Below are positions 22,608 to 33,205 of a stretch of 64,000 nt of DNA, piece after piece. Each line of letters starts with the position of its first letter. Positions within the stretch are counted from its first letter, which is position 1. The translations under genes were made by a program, and so were the position numbers. The notes under the pieces are model-generated. The model saw only the letters and a list, made by a program, of their open reading frames with translations. It was not told the DNA's origin and did no database searches. The DNA lies in the NCBI GenBank assembly GCA_904066235.2, contig CAJFCV020000005.1, positions 11,651,501-11,715,500 on the forward strand, given 5' to 3'. The stretch is from Bursaphelenchus xylophilus (lineage: Eukaryota; Nematoda; Chromadorea; Rhabditida; Aphelenchoididae).

Positions 22608-25600
22608 ATGGGAGTCGACCGCGTGGATCCGCTGGTGGTGACCAAGAGTGGGCCTGTGGAGGGGTTCAATTTTGAGACCAGGAATGGGAATGTGCATGTG
22701 TTCCTTGGCATACCGTATGCCGAGCCGCCGGTGGGCGAGCTGAGATATGAGGTAAGCGAAAGTAGCAGGATGCCAACTGTCTATTCTATAGACTTTCGAC
22801 CGCGGCCAGAGCTTTTTTTCGGCATTAAAATTTGAAGTTTTTTTTGGTCTGTCAGGAAAATGGAAACACTTCCTTTTTCTGGCCCGGCGCTTCGCAGCTT
22901 GCGTCTTGGTTTCCTTGCGGTCTGCGAGTAAAAATAGGAGACCGTCTAAGCGCTATGAAAAAGCCTAACTGCCTAAGCCTGACATTCCTTGCAAGCGGAA
23001 TTGTTTGTGCGCAAGCTGCGAAACCTTCTTTTCGCACGGGCCAGAAAAAGGAAGTTTTACCAAGAAAATAATTAACACAATGTCGCTGAGCCAATTCTGT
23101 CGCTAAAGTAAAAAGCAATTTGATTTTGCCGCGATACAATTCATTTTTCTCGGCGATTTTTGATGCGACAAAGAGGCATTGCTTTTCAAAAAAGGCGAGA
23201 CATTTCGCTGCGCCGATTCCTTGTTGTTTTCCCGACAAACTGGCAGTAATTTGAAGCTTTCTTTATAACATATTTATCGCCTTCAGCTACCTTGCCCAGT
23301 CAAGCCTTGGACCCGAACATTCAAGGCGAAAGAGTTCAGCCTAGCCGCAGTTCCCCATCATGACTTGGGAACGAAGGTGGCCTATGGAGAAGATTGCCTC
23401 ACAATTAATGTGATGTGCCCGCCAACTCGGCCAAAGACTGGTGGATGGCCAACAGTCTTTTTTGTTCATCCCAGCGCCTACAACGTGGGATCGGCAATGT
23501 GGATGAGATTTGAGGGATTCTGCGAAAACATTGTTAGTCAAGGGATCGTTGTGGTCACTTTCCATTATCGACTGGGATGGCTGGGTAAGACAATTTGGTA
23601 TTTTCATAAAGTGTATGGACATTTGCCCTGCAATGTCTACAAAAAAACTCGTGCAATTGAAAAAAAATATTAGATAGAATCTTGACTATGTTTTATATTG
23701 CAGGATTTGCATCCACCGGTGACTCGGTTATGCCAGGCAACTACGGTCTTCACGATCAAGCGCTAGCTCTCCGCTGGACACTCGATAATATCAGCGCGTT
23801 TGGCGGAGACCCCAAAGATCTGACTGCTTGGGGAATGTCGACTGGTGGTGTGAGCGTCGGCTATCTAACCATCTCACCCAAAACCCGCGACCATTTCAAG
23901 CGTTCAATTCAAAATTCCGGCGCCTTGTTTGGGCCAGTTACGTTGGGGGAAAATTGCGTCGATGAAACGAAAAAGTTGGCTAGAGCGTTGGGCTGCAACT
24001 CCAATGATTCGAAGACGATCAAGGAGTTCTTGAAGCGCTGTAGCGTCAGAGAGATTATGGACGCGCATGAGCGGCTTGGACGGGCGAGCGTCTCGTTTTC
24101 GTTGAAATGGTTGCCGCGGTTGGATGGCGACTTTTTGCCAAAGGATTTGAGGGAACTGATAAAGGAGTCGAAGCCAATTCCCGTGCTCGCCGGCTTTGCC
24201 ACGGACGAAATGGCATATTTTTGTGAGTTTATCGGCCTGTTTATCAGTCTGTCGGGAAAATAATGGGCAGCCTGTTGCATCAGAAATCGCATCGCCGCCG
24301 AGAAAATGAACTGTGTCGCGGCAAAATCAATTACTTTCCATTTCAGTGACGCGGTTGGCCCAGCGACATTTGTTCATTATTTTCCCGACAGACTGGTACT
24401 GCAGTATGAGCAAGATAATAAGACCACATGCCACTATTTTCCCACCAGTCTGATATCTTTTTTCAACGACCAAAAAGGTCATTTTGAACACTTAACAAAC
24501 TGCGCTTTGTCTACTTCCCTTCTCATAAATCACTGTACACTTCCATTTTTTATACTTTTCTTCCCTTTTTAGATCACGGTTTTCTGGAGGCAGTCCACAG
24601 TCTGACAATAACGGAGGAATGGAAAAGGAATTTCAACCGGGAAATGCTAATCAATCGAATTCGAAATGTCCATTTCACAGAGCGCGATTATGGCCCTGAG
24701 GCGTCAAAAATCGCGGATCGAGTGATCGACTTCTATGTGTGGGAAAATGCACCGAAACACCATGATCCGCTGCTGTGGATTAATACCGAGCAAAGGGTAA
24801 GAGAGAAAGACAAAGTGGAGGAAATGGGACGAGAAGACATTTTTTTCAAACTGAGATTGATTTATCAGTCTGTCGGGAAAATAATAAGCACCCTGTCGCG
24901 TTGAAAATCCATCGCTGCGGAAAAAATAGACCGTGTCGCGGTAAAATCAAATTGCTTTTCACTTCAGCGGAGCGATTGGGGCAGCGACATTATGCCCATT
25001 ATTTTCCCGACAGACTGATACTTACGGCAAAAGTCCATGGAATTCTTTGCAGGCACACTTCTAGGCGGGCCAAAATGCTTTGTTTTTAAATAGTCTAGTT
25101 TTAAAAGTTCTACGGACTCCATGGCGCGACTCGTAGTATATCAGTCTGTCGGGAAAATAACGGCGGGTCGTCGCATCAAAATGTCTCGCCTCACCGCTAT
25201 CGCGTACCAAATCTCCAGTTCGGCAGCCGTCGCAAAGCGAAGATGGGGGATTCGGAGGCGCGACGATCCGCCGTTATTTTCCCGACAGGCTGATATATAA
25301 AAGCAAGGTGACTTTGCCCGCAACAAAATTAATTTTCTCGGCGGCGATGCGATTTTCGATGCGACAGAGTGCATTATTTTCCCGACAAACTGACTCCAAC
25401 AAGTTCTGCTTAGCCTTAGATCAATAAAATTACGCTTCCAGATCCTCAGCCACATCACTTCGCTTGTCCCAATGTTCCTCGAATACCGCGCCAAGCACCT
25501 GAACGGCGCTCCAGTCTACGTCTACCAGAACCCCTACTGGCGGGAACATCATTTCGGCGACGATCCCAAACAACCGTTGAGGGGATGTCTGCACGTCTCC

Positions 25601-25948
25601 GAGATGAAGCAGTTCTTCAACACCCCGATTCCCTCCAAATACGAGTTCAACGAAGAGGATTTGAAACACAAACATGTGCTGGTTCAGAGCCATGTCAACT
25701 TCATTAAGACGTCGAATCCCAGCTTCGACAACATTCAGTGGCCCGCTGTGACCAACCAGAACATCTGCACGCATCTGGTTGTGAAGCCGGAGCCGGAGAT
25801 TCGGACGTATTTCGAGGGCGAGCAGAAGTCGTTGAAGTTTTGGCTGGACTTGGTCAACGAGTTCGGAGACAAGGTTATAAGGACCAGACATGCCCGCAGA
25901 CGACTCGATGAGTACGATCAGTCAGCCATTCTGAGGGCTAGATTGTGA
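22608..25948 (+). CDS. Carboxylesterase-like alpha/beta hydrolase, copy B (5 exons, 563 aa)
   Basis: Exons are 22608-22751, 23287-23584, 23704-24222, 24573-24796 and 25442-25948; their lengths (144, 298, 519, 224 and 507) equal those of copy A one by one, so this is a tandem duplicate. The triad residues are at the same positions: Ser193 in GMSTG (an intact GxSxG, unlike copy A), Glu316 in ATDEM and His446 in GCLHVSEM. The oxyanion-hole motif is again HPSA instead of HGG. Exons 2 and 5 are the most alike between copies, while the N-terminus of exon 2 differs (PCPVKPWTRTF against PRPRKPWTQPL). It probably keeps more of the original enzyme function than copy A, but the substrate is unknown. Introns 1, 3 and 4 are filled with MITEs that copy A lacks. 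Confidence 0.92.
22845..23248. mobile_element. Class-A MITE with a second palindrome nested in it (intron 1 of esterase copy B)
   Basis: GGTCTGTCAGGAAAA at 22847 and TTTTCCCGACAAACTGGC near 23230 are the outer ends. Inside, ACTTCCTTTTTCTGGCCCGG (22869) pairs with CGGGCCAGAAAAAGGAAGTT (23035), so a palindrome of about 190 bases sits within the left end of the MITE. Confidence 0.65.
24242..24397. mobile_element. TATCAGTCTGTCGG MITE, class A, in intron 3 of esterase copy B
   Basis: Full-length copy beginning 19 bases after the splice donor. Confidence 0.85.
24863..25020. mobile_element. TATCAGTCTGTCGG MITE, class A, in intron 4 of esterase copy B
   Basis: Full-length class-A copy with both ends intact and TA outside. 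Confidence 0.85.
25139..25295. mobile_element. TATCAGTCTGTCGG MITE, class B, in intron 4 of esterase copy B
   Basis: Full-length class-B copy. Classes A and B sit in the same intron with the same terminal repeats. Confidence 0.85.
25318..25394. mobile_element. Right half of a class-A MITE in intron 4 of esterase copy B
   Basis: Runs from CGCAACAAAATTAATTTTCT to TTATTTTCCCGACAAACTGA; the left half is missing. Confidence 0.7.
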
Positions 25949-26031
25949 GAGAAATGGGCGAGAAAAGGGTTGTTGTTTAACGAACTCTTGTTTATACCTG
26001 TGTAATACCTCCAAAAAATACTGGAATTTTA

Positions 26032-26047
26032 AATAAAAGTCAATAAA
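26032..26047 (+). terminator. Polyadenylation signals of esterase copy B
   Basis: Two AATAAA motifs (26032-26037 and 26042-26047), about 85-95 bases after the stop codon. Confidence 0.6.
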
Positions 26048-26179
26048 AATCTTGTTTATATACAATATAAACTACACTGAAATGACTTTCACACATAGTG
26101 TTGAACAGTAAAAAAAAGTAAAAAATAATGTCGACTAGATATGTGTGCGACGCACTGGAAAGTTGTGGACAGTTGGAGC

Positions 26180-27462
26180 TCAGATTATGCAAACTTTGGG
26201 GCCATTCGAACAGCGAGCCGGCGACGGGCATTCAACGTCGGCTTGGCAGGAAATCGACGCTGCAAATGCCACTTTTAACTGGCTAAATATTCGGTGTTTC
26301 CATTGCGATTTAACACGTTAATAGAGGAAGTAAAAATAGGGTGTTGTGACAAACAAAAATTTGTATAACATGTCTCATTACGACAATTTTTTGTGCCAAT
26401 AAACAAAAATATTTTGACATACCTTCCAGCTCACAGAGACCATAGAACAACCCCGTCTGGGGATCCACACCGGCAGGGAAAACGCATTTGAAATCTCTCG
26501 GGCAGTCGGACATTCGGCCGGCAGTACCGTTTTGACAGGCGAGCAGCGGGGCCACGGATCTGGCGGATCCTGAAAGAGTGCGGTATGACCGTTTGTCTGT
26601 CGACTTTGTAAGCGTCGAAAAATGATTTTTTAAAATTATTTTTCTGTATGTCGGAAAAATAATGGGCACTTTGTCGCATCGAAAATTGCATAGACACGAG
26701 AAAATGAATTGTGTCGCGACAAAAGCAAGTTGATTTTTAGTTCAGTCATGCGATCGGCACAGCGACTGGCAAAAATATTTAGATCTCATCAGTCCGTCGG
26801 GAAAATTATTAGCATACAGTACTAGTCCGTTCGTAAGGTCGCTGGAATGTTTTCGGCGACATGCACTCCACGAAACCGAAAGTTCGCTTTGCACTGTACA
26901 ATTTTTGGCTTTTTGCACAGTGCAATAGGCTTTTTCGAGCTGTCGCTCGCATCCTGAGTTTTCTTGCACAGTGCATGTCGCCGAAATCATTCCAGCGACT
27001 TTACGAACGGACTAGTAGCATCGAAGATCGCATCACCGCCGAGAAAGTGGATTATGTCGCTAAATCAAAACGCTTTTCAGCTCACCGACGCGATCGGCGC
27101 ATCGACACAACAAGAGCGACATTTTACTTGATTATGCCACAAGCTATGTGATTTTCGATACGACATTGTGCTCATGACTATATTATCCCGACAGTTTGTT
27201 GGCCCGTCTATAAAATCTGTCGGGAAAATAATGTGGATCCGTCGCGTCTTGAGATCGCTCGACAACGACCTGCAACAGCTGTGAGAATTTGGTGGTGACT
27301 ACGGCTAGACAAGCAAGCTATTTTGCTGCGACAAGTCCACATTATTATTTTCCCGACAGACTGATAGTTTTGAAAATAGTTTCCCCATTTTCCCTTCACA
27401 AATCGCCTACCATAGCAAAACACTTGAAGGACGAAAATTAGGAACAAATTCCAGAAAGCCAT
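26180..27462 (-). CDS. Small secreted eight-cysteine protein (3 exons, 92 aa)
   Basis: On the complement the exons are 27462-27411 (52 nt), 26569-26423 (147 nt) and 26259-26180 (80 nt); both introns are phase 1 with GT...AG ends and the frame closes on TGA. Exon 1 codes a signal peptide (MAFWNLFLIFVLQVFCY). Exon 2 codes a module C-x10-C-x5-C-x16-C containing FPAGVDPQTG. Exon 3 codes a second block C-x5-C-x5-C-x6-C (CQADVECPSPARC), similar in style to Dickkopf/EB-type short cysteine motifs. Eight cysteines could form four disulfides in a secreted protein; this is inference. I do not recognise the first module. The tandem neighbour at 27534-28794 has the same exon 1 length, the same intron phases and the same first module. 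Intron 1 is filled by MITE pieces. No function can be assigned. Confidence 0.75.
26643..26785. mobile_element. Partial class-A MITE in intron 1 of the eight-cysteine gene
   Basis: Left end TATGTCGGAAAAATAATGGG, with a class-A body up to CGATCGGCACAGCGACTGG; the right terminal repeat is missing. Confidence 0.65.
26819..27017. mobile_element. MITE, TACTAGTCCGTTCG family (in intron)
   Basis: Inverted ends TACTAGTCCGTTCGTAAGGT and its complement GACTTTACGAACGGACTAGT, with TTGCACAGTGC motifs inside. Confidence 0.8.
27211..27366. mobile_element. TATCAGTCTGTCGG MITE, class C (in intron)
   Basis: Left end AAATCTGTCGGGAAAATAAT, class-C body (TGTGGATCCGTCGCGTCTTG), right end TTATTTTCCCGACAGACTGA. Confidence 0.8.
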
Positions 27463-27533
27463 TGGGTTGTCTCGACTATAATTTTATGGACGCAACGCAA
27501 AATGAAGCCCGACGAGTGCGGCTTCAATCGTTC

Positions 27534-28794
27534 TCATCGATCCGAGGCTGCGAGATCCGTCCGATCTAAAAATAAAATTATTAAATTCAGTTTTGAAATG
27601 CAGCCCTTAGGCGTCGCGATTCGAACCCACTGTGCGAGAGGCAGATCCCGAAGAAGCGGCCGGTGTTGGCGTTGAGACCTGCGGGGAAGAAGCAGTCCGA
27701 TCCGGCGGGGCAGATCGCGTCCTTTCGATTCACGCCGTCGCGGCAAATCGTGTGCTTTGTGCTGGCTGAAATAGGCTGAATTTTAGGGAGGGCAGACACT
27801 TATTATAGTTATTGTCAGCATGTCAGGCTGTCGGGAAAATACTGTGGATCCGTCGCGGAGATTACTAGTAGGTTCGCAAAGTCGCTGGACGAATTTTAGC
27901 GACATACATTGTGCAAGAAGAACCGTGAAAATTACTCCATCAACTTTGCGTACGGACTACCAGTCTGTCGGGAAAAAGCTAGCCGTTGCAGAGCCATGAT
28001 GGCCGATTCCAAGGCGTGAAAATCCACATTATTTTTCCGACAGAAAATGATAAGCGGTGTGTTGCTGCGCTAATAGCGACACGATTCATTTCCTCAGCGC
28101 CGATGCAATTTTCTATGCGACAGAGTCTAGATTATTTTCCCGACAGACCGATACCGTATAGTATCAGTCTGTCGGGAAAATAACTGCGAGTCGGTGCGCC
28201 TTAAAATCGCCCATCGTCGCTTTGCGATGGCTGCCGGAGCTTGGGATTCAGCGCCTTTTTTCCGGCGAGGCGAAACATTTTGCTGCGACGACCCGCCGTC
28301 ATTTTCCCGACAGACTGATAGTCCGTTCGCAAATTTGCTGGAGTGATTTTTGCGATTTTTCTTGCACAATCCATGCCGCCGAAATGACTCCAGCGACTTT
28401 ATGAACGGACTAGTATTTATTATTTCGACCACTCTCACCGCTTTTTTGATTTTTTTTATAAATTTCGCGTTTTTTAGAAGCCTCTGGTCCCACCACGAAA
28501 GCCTCTCACTCTCAATTTCTGACCTCTATAGACAAAAAACACTCTCTTTTTCAGCCCTCAGTGAAAATTCAATTTTTTTAAAAATTTTTTGTACGCATCA
28601 CAAGTCGAAAAGCGCAGTGGCAACAACTACATAAAAACTTATGATACAGCCCGCCTCTCCCGACTACAATCTCATGTTCAAAAAACAGCCAGACGTAAAC
28701 AATCGCGTGCTCAACAACACGTGCACAGGACGCCCCACCCACCTGCGAAGATTGTGACCCAGAGCAGGAGGAAGAGGTTGCGAAACAATAGCAT
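27534..28794 (-). CDS. Small secreted four-cysteine protein (3 exons, 72 aa)
   Basis: On the complement the exons are 28794-28743 (52 nt), 27765-27631 (135 nt) and 27565-27534 (32 nt), with phase-1 introns. Exon 1 is a signal peptide (MLLFRNLFLLLWVTIFA), the same length as in the neighbouring gene. Exon 2 holds the module C-x10-C-x5-C-x16-C with FPAGLNANTG, matching the neighbour cysteine for cysteine. Exon 3 codes only ten residues (RTDLAASDR end) without cysteines, so this copy lacks the second cysteine block. If the last intron is retained, the frame instead ends at 27587. A degenerate promoter or MITE-rich intron 1 is about 980 bases. The protein is probably exported; partner and function are unknown. 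Confidence 0.65.
27826..28155. mobile_element. Cluster of MITE fragments in intron 1 of the four-cysteine gene
   Basis: GCTGTCGGGAAAATACTGTG (27828), a shortened TACTAGTAGGTTCGCAAAGT element (27883-27960), a class-C fragment (27961-28045) and a right half of class A (28046-28155) lie end to end. Confidence 0.6.
28162..28320. mobile_element. TATCAGTCTGTCGG MITE, class B (in intron)
   Basis: Full-length copy with body CTGCGAGTCGGTGCGCCTTA and right end TCATTTTCCCGACAGACTGA. Confidence 0.8.
28321..28413. mobile_element. Short MITE, AGTCCGTTCGCAAA family (in intron)
   Basis: A 95-bp deleted form of the TACTAGTCCGTTCG element; the ends TAGTCCGTTCGCAAA and TTATGAACGGACTAGTA are inverted. Confidence 0.7.
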
Positions 28795-28939
28795 CAAAAC
28801 CTGAAAATAGAACAATTTGGAAATTGTGTATTATACGTATTGTACCTTGTCCGCGGACAAGGAACGGAGATTCTCGATGTGACAGGGAAAGTCTCAAAGT
28901 TTTTTCATTACTCGGGAGCAAAAATCAATATCTCGGCTA

Positions 28940-29196
28940 CAGTGGGGGACCTGATCCAGTGGCAAAAAACGTACCATTTTGCATCCGGAAAGTATCAAAA
29001 ATGTGGCAAAATGCTTCCTTCTCCAAGTGAAAAAACTCCGATCTCAAAAGCGCGCCCGCTTGTTTTGTGAGGGAAAGGGCGCAACCCTCAAAATCAAGTT
29101 TTTTTTCGCTTGGAGAGGGATACCTTTTGCCACATTTTTGATGCTTCCCGGATGCAAAATGGTTGCTTTTTTGCCACTGGATCGGGTCCGTCACTG
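28940..29196. mobile_element. Palindromic MITE, CAGTG..GGACCTGATCCAGTGG family, full length
   Basis: TA-flanked, 257 bp, both arms clear: CCAGTGGCAAAAAACGTACC and the mirror GGTTGCTTTTTTGCCACTGG. This is the best-preserved copy of the family in the window. Confidence 0.85.
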
Positions 29197-29215
29197 TACC
29201 TTGGATTTTCAGGCA

Positions 29216-29368
29216 CAGCCGGTCGGGAAAATAATGAGGGAATCGGGCTTTGCAACGTTCCAACACCGTAGTGCGACGGAGTATTTAATACCTGAGTATT
29301 CGGCTATCTACTGCAACGAGGCGCGACATTTTGCCTCCAGAAACCCACATTATTTTCTCGACAGACTG
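29216..29368. mobile_element. Diverged class-C-like MITE
   Basis: Ends GCCGGTCGGGAAAATAATGA and CATTATTTTCTCGACAGACT enclose a body with GGCGCGACATTTTGCCTCC-type class-C features. Confidence 0.6.
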
Positions 29369-29504
29369 GGCTGCAAATGAGAGAAAAATTCAGCGAAAAT
29401 TCAGCTAAACTATTTGTATCCACTGTCTTAAATGACCGTATCAATGATGAGAAAATGATGAAAAACAAAGAGCAATGGGCAAAACAGTCAATGCAGGGTA
29501 CCCA

Positions 29505-29640
29505 CAAGTCTGTCGGGAAAATAATTAGCACTCTGTGGCATCGAAAGTCGCATCGCAGCCGAGAAAATGAATTGTGTAGCTGAAAAATCAATTTTTTTTA
29601 CTTCAGCGGCATTGTGATCATTATTTTCCCGACAGACTGA
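29505..29640. mobile_element. AAGTCTGTCGGG MITE, class A with internal deletion
   Basis: Body ATTAGCACTCTGTGGCATCG; right end TTATTTTCCCGACAGACTGA. It is about 20 bases shorter than the full form. Between this and the previous MITE there is a 43-codon open stretch from 29377 of unknown status. Confidence 0.75.
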
Positions 29641-31085
29641 AAGCTTTGACTTAACAAACCATCCAAAATAAGTGTAAAATACGTCCTTAGCGTTTTTTTT
29701 TAATCGAAAAACCAGTGTTTTTGAAATTCAGCTCTCCCATAAAAACCCTCTACCCTGCCCGCTTTTTTACCGTTTCCCCCGTTTGCAAATAACAATGAAT
29801 TACCAAATGTAGTAATATCCCCTTTTTTTTAAACATGCAATTATTGAAACTTGGAGGAATGTATATGTAATTGCCACTGTAGTGTTAAAAAACAGGGCAG
29901 AACTTTCTTAACATTGTAAGCAATCTATGGTACGGTCGAAGGATTTGCTGTTTGATGTGCACTCCAAAATCAGAAAACAGTCGGAATTTCGAAAAGCGCT
30001 TTCTGGCTCGTTTTTGGCTTATAATGGAAATATGAGAACTTAAAATAGTGGCATTACAAAAAATTTTGAAAAAAGAATTCTTTGACGAAATTTTGAAAAA
30101 CATGTTACTAGAAAACAAAGAGAAATTCCCGGAAATACAACACGAGTATCAGTTTGTCGGAAAAATAATGAGCACTCTGTCGCATCAAAAATCGCATTGC
30201 CGTTGAGAAAATGAATTTTTTCGCGGCAAAATAAAACACTCCCATTGTACAGGGTGGGCCATTCGAAACTCCCAACCTCTTTTCAGGGATTTCTCAGCCA
30301 ATAATGCACCAATTTCTACAAAATTTATATCAAATTAAAGCTGAGATACCCCATTTCTTGTCCACCAAATATGGTCCGTCTAAGTACACGGATGCACCCA
30401 TACTTGACCGTTTACATTTTCATTCCGAATTTTGGAACCCAAAATCGGTCAGACTTACTCCAAGTGCGACGCTCAGATTTTGATGAAACTTGGCACAAAT
30501 TTAGAATATTTTTTTCAAAAATATATGCAATAGTCCTAGCTCGCGCTTTGCAGAAACAACCAAGATTTTTAGATCGAAAGTCCGCGAAAATTTAAGACTT
30601 TTTGCCAAATTTTCGCACTAAAAGTTTCATACCTATTTCTACCGTAATGGGTAATGTCTATGCAAAAAATCAATTTTTTCCGTACAAAACTGGCAAACTT
30701 GTGGCCAAAAGGCGTTTTTCTCTCTGACCGCTCTCCGCTTTTAGCGTGTTCTCTCGGCGGCAAAGATTGCTCAATACCTTGGTGGGGCTTGCAAAGCGCG
30801 AGCTAAAACTTTCAGGAATTGACATTTATTTCAATCCCCGCGATAAAAAAACAGCGGTTGTCCTACAGTTATGTCATTGCAAAAAAAAATGTAAAATGCG
30901 AAATTTTCGACTATTTTTCTTCGAAAAATCATCACATTTTTTCAAACAAAAAAATTTTTTTTGAAAAATATTTTTTTTCATCGTTCCCCCAAAAAATCTC
31001 CACCCTTCTCGCTTTTTTCATCAGTTTCTTGTAGGCAATAAAAACAAAATATTGTGCATATGTTGTAATTGATGTGAATTATGTA
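29641..31085. other. Repeat-rich interval without a gene
   Basis: Contains a sequence at about 29680-30120 that is related to 32650-32930 (both include a GTCGAAG...TGTTTGATGTG block), the left half of a class-A MITE (30147-30230), an element end TACAGGGTGGGCCATTCGAA at 30247, and a long copy of the GCGAGCTAAAACTTTCAGGA dispersed repeat at about 30300-30870. Confidence 0.5.
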
Positions 31086-32646
31086 CAGTAGTTGACAGCG
31101 AATTGTCAATTTTTTTATTTTGTGTGTAACTTCACTCAGACTCAACAGAATTTGATGAGACTAAGAGCGTTTAAGAGGCTGGGAGACACGCTTTAACTTT
31201 ATGAAATTGTTTTATTTCATATCGGCCACAGGCGTGGTAAAAATTTTAAAACAAATTTTTTTGGGGGACAACGAATTGTCAATTTTTACATTTTGAGGCA
31301 TAAGATCTCAATAAACCAGCATATAAAGACTAGAATGGAGAGTAATCAGTTGCCAGCAATCATAGAACAGCATACAACGGGTTTCAGCCATTAGTATAAT
31401 CTCCTTCGCTTTCTATAGGTCGGGCACTTGGGGGTGGACCATGTACAATATAATGTCAGCCTGGGGGCTTCCTAGGCCGAAATTATCTTATATTCCGGTT
31501 TTTTATGGGCGGTTACATCTTACTACGCTAGGGCAAGTCAAAAAATTACACCTAACGGGTTACACTTGCGCCTTGTTACCTCGAATATGTTAATCATGGC
31601 CTTTCATACTGTTGGTCAGAGTATCAAAAATCAAAAAATGTCGCGCATGAAGATCGTTGGAGAAACCTTCTATATTTGAAAACAAACTACACTAAAAGAC
31701 AAATATTCAGTGCCTTTCACATGTCAGTACCAGCACTCATGGAAGAGGTATGCAGAGGGAAATATTTGGATTTACATGAATTTTCACGTCGGGTTTGCAA
31801 CACCCAGAAAAATTCTTATTTCTTCAAGCCTGCAACTTCCAAGACATTTTATTAGCATATTAAAGATTTTTACAAGCATTAAAAATATTAGTTTTAACGT
31901 TTAAAAACGCAGAAGACGCGCAATAAAATGATTAATATACGCACCACCCTAGTGTGGCACAAGAATTAATTGGACCGTCAGAATGTCACCCGGAAATTTC
32001 AGGGCGTCGAGACAGGTAATGAAATAATTTGTAGAATGTCGTTAGTTTGGCCGTAAAGGAGGATTGAATGAACCTATGCCCCCTGTCGGCAAAAAAATTA
32101 TCGATTTTTGGGCGAAACACAGAGTTTAGATGACCAAAAATAATATTATCTGACGAATTTTTGACCCGTAGCCCCTCCAAGTTGTAATCCGGTACAAGTG
32201 TGTTAAATATATGCAATAATCTTCCATAAAAAACCGGAATATAAGATAATTTCGGCCTAGGAAGCCCCCAGGCTGACATTATATTGTACATGGTCCACCC
32301 CCAAGTGCCCGACCTATAGAAAGCGAAGGAGATTATACTAATGGCTGAAACCCGTTGTATGCTGTTCTATGATTGCTGGCAACTGATTACTCTCCATTCT
32401 AGTCTTTATATGCTGGTTTATTGAGATCTTATGCCTCAAAATGTAAAAATTGACAATTCGTTGTCCCCCCAAAAAATTTGTTTTGAAATTTTTACCACGC
32501 CTGTGGCCGATATGAAATAAAACAATTTCATAAGGTTGAAGCGTGTCTCCCAGCCTCTTAAACGCTCTTTGTCTCATCAAATTCTGTTGAGTCTGAGTGA
32601 AGTTACATACGAAATAAAAAAATTGACAATTCGCTGTCAACTACTG
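31086..32646. mobile_element. Tc1-like palindromic element, 1561 bp
   Basis: TA-flanked ends CAGTAGTTGACAGCGAATTG, followed by a TTTTTTATTTTGTGTGTAAC block with Tc1 layout. The arms (about 31086-31520 and 32215-32646) match almost perfectly; the loop of about 690 bases has no transposase motif. It is related in design to 8036-9575 but different in sequence. Confidence 0.8.
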
Positions 32647-33179
32647 TATGTGCCATTCACACTTTTTTTACACTTTTGCCACTCCCTTTTTACAAACAAT
32701 CCCCAGAGTCTTTTGCTATGTAATTATGAAAAAATTGTCGAAATATAATTGCCATCTACTATGCCGGCAACAAATAGAATAGTAATTTCCGAAGGATCGT
32801 GAAATCAAACGATACATGGTATAAGTCGTACTGTCGAAGAAGGTGTTGTTTGATGTGTATTATAAAATCGTATACCGGTTGAAATTTTGAATAAATTTTT
32901 GAGACGGTTTTCGATTACTGTAGATTGATTTATAATAATTCAAAGGTGCATTTCTAGGAGCCTCGTAAGTTTAAGTCCGTCGAAAAAAAAGTGGCGAGTC
33001 GCCGCCAAAAAAAATGAATTATTTGAAGCCACTGGCTGGAAATTGTGGCGGACAAGAAGCACACAGTGCGAATGAAAATCAAAGAGTAGTATTTTAATAG
33101 AAAAAATAAAACTAAATTTGCGATAAGTTCCATCAAAATCCGAGAGTGGCTCTAGGTACACTTTCTTTTTTCACAAGAA
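32647..33179. other. Interval without a gene
   Basis: Includes the block related to 29680-30120. Nothing else is recognised. Confidence 0.4.
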
Positions 33180-33205
33180 AAGTACTTCCATGGGGTATGG
33201 AGTTA

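Noticed and set aside
22364..22675. Frame with a signal-like start (MELTKKKLLK) before esterase copy B
   Set aside because: It is out of frame with the esterase exon, overlaps the TATA box and has no counterpart in copy A.
27605..27640. TGGGTTCGAATCGC, a tRNA T-loop-like string
   Set aside because: No acceptor or anticodon stems can be built around it; it is the splice donor region of the four-cysteine gene.
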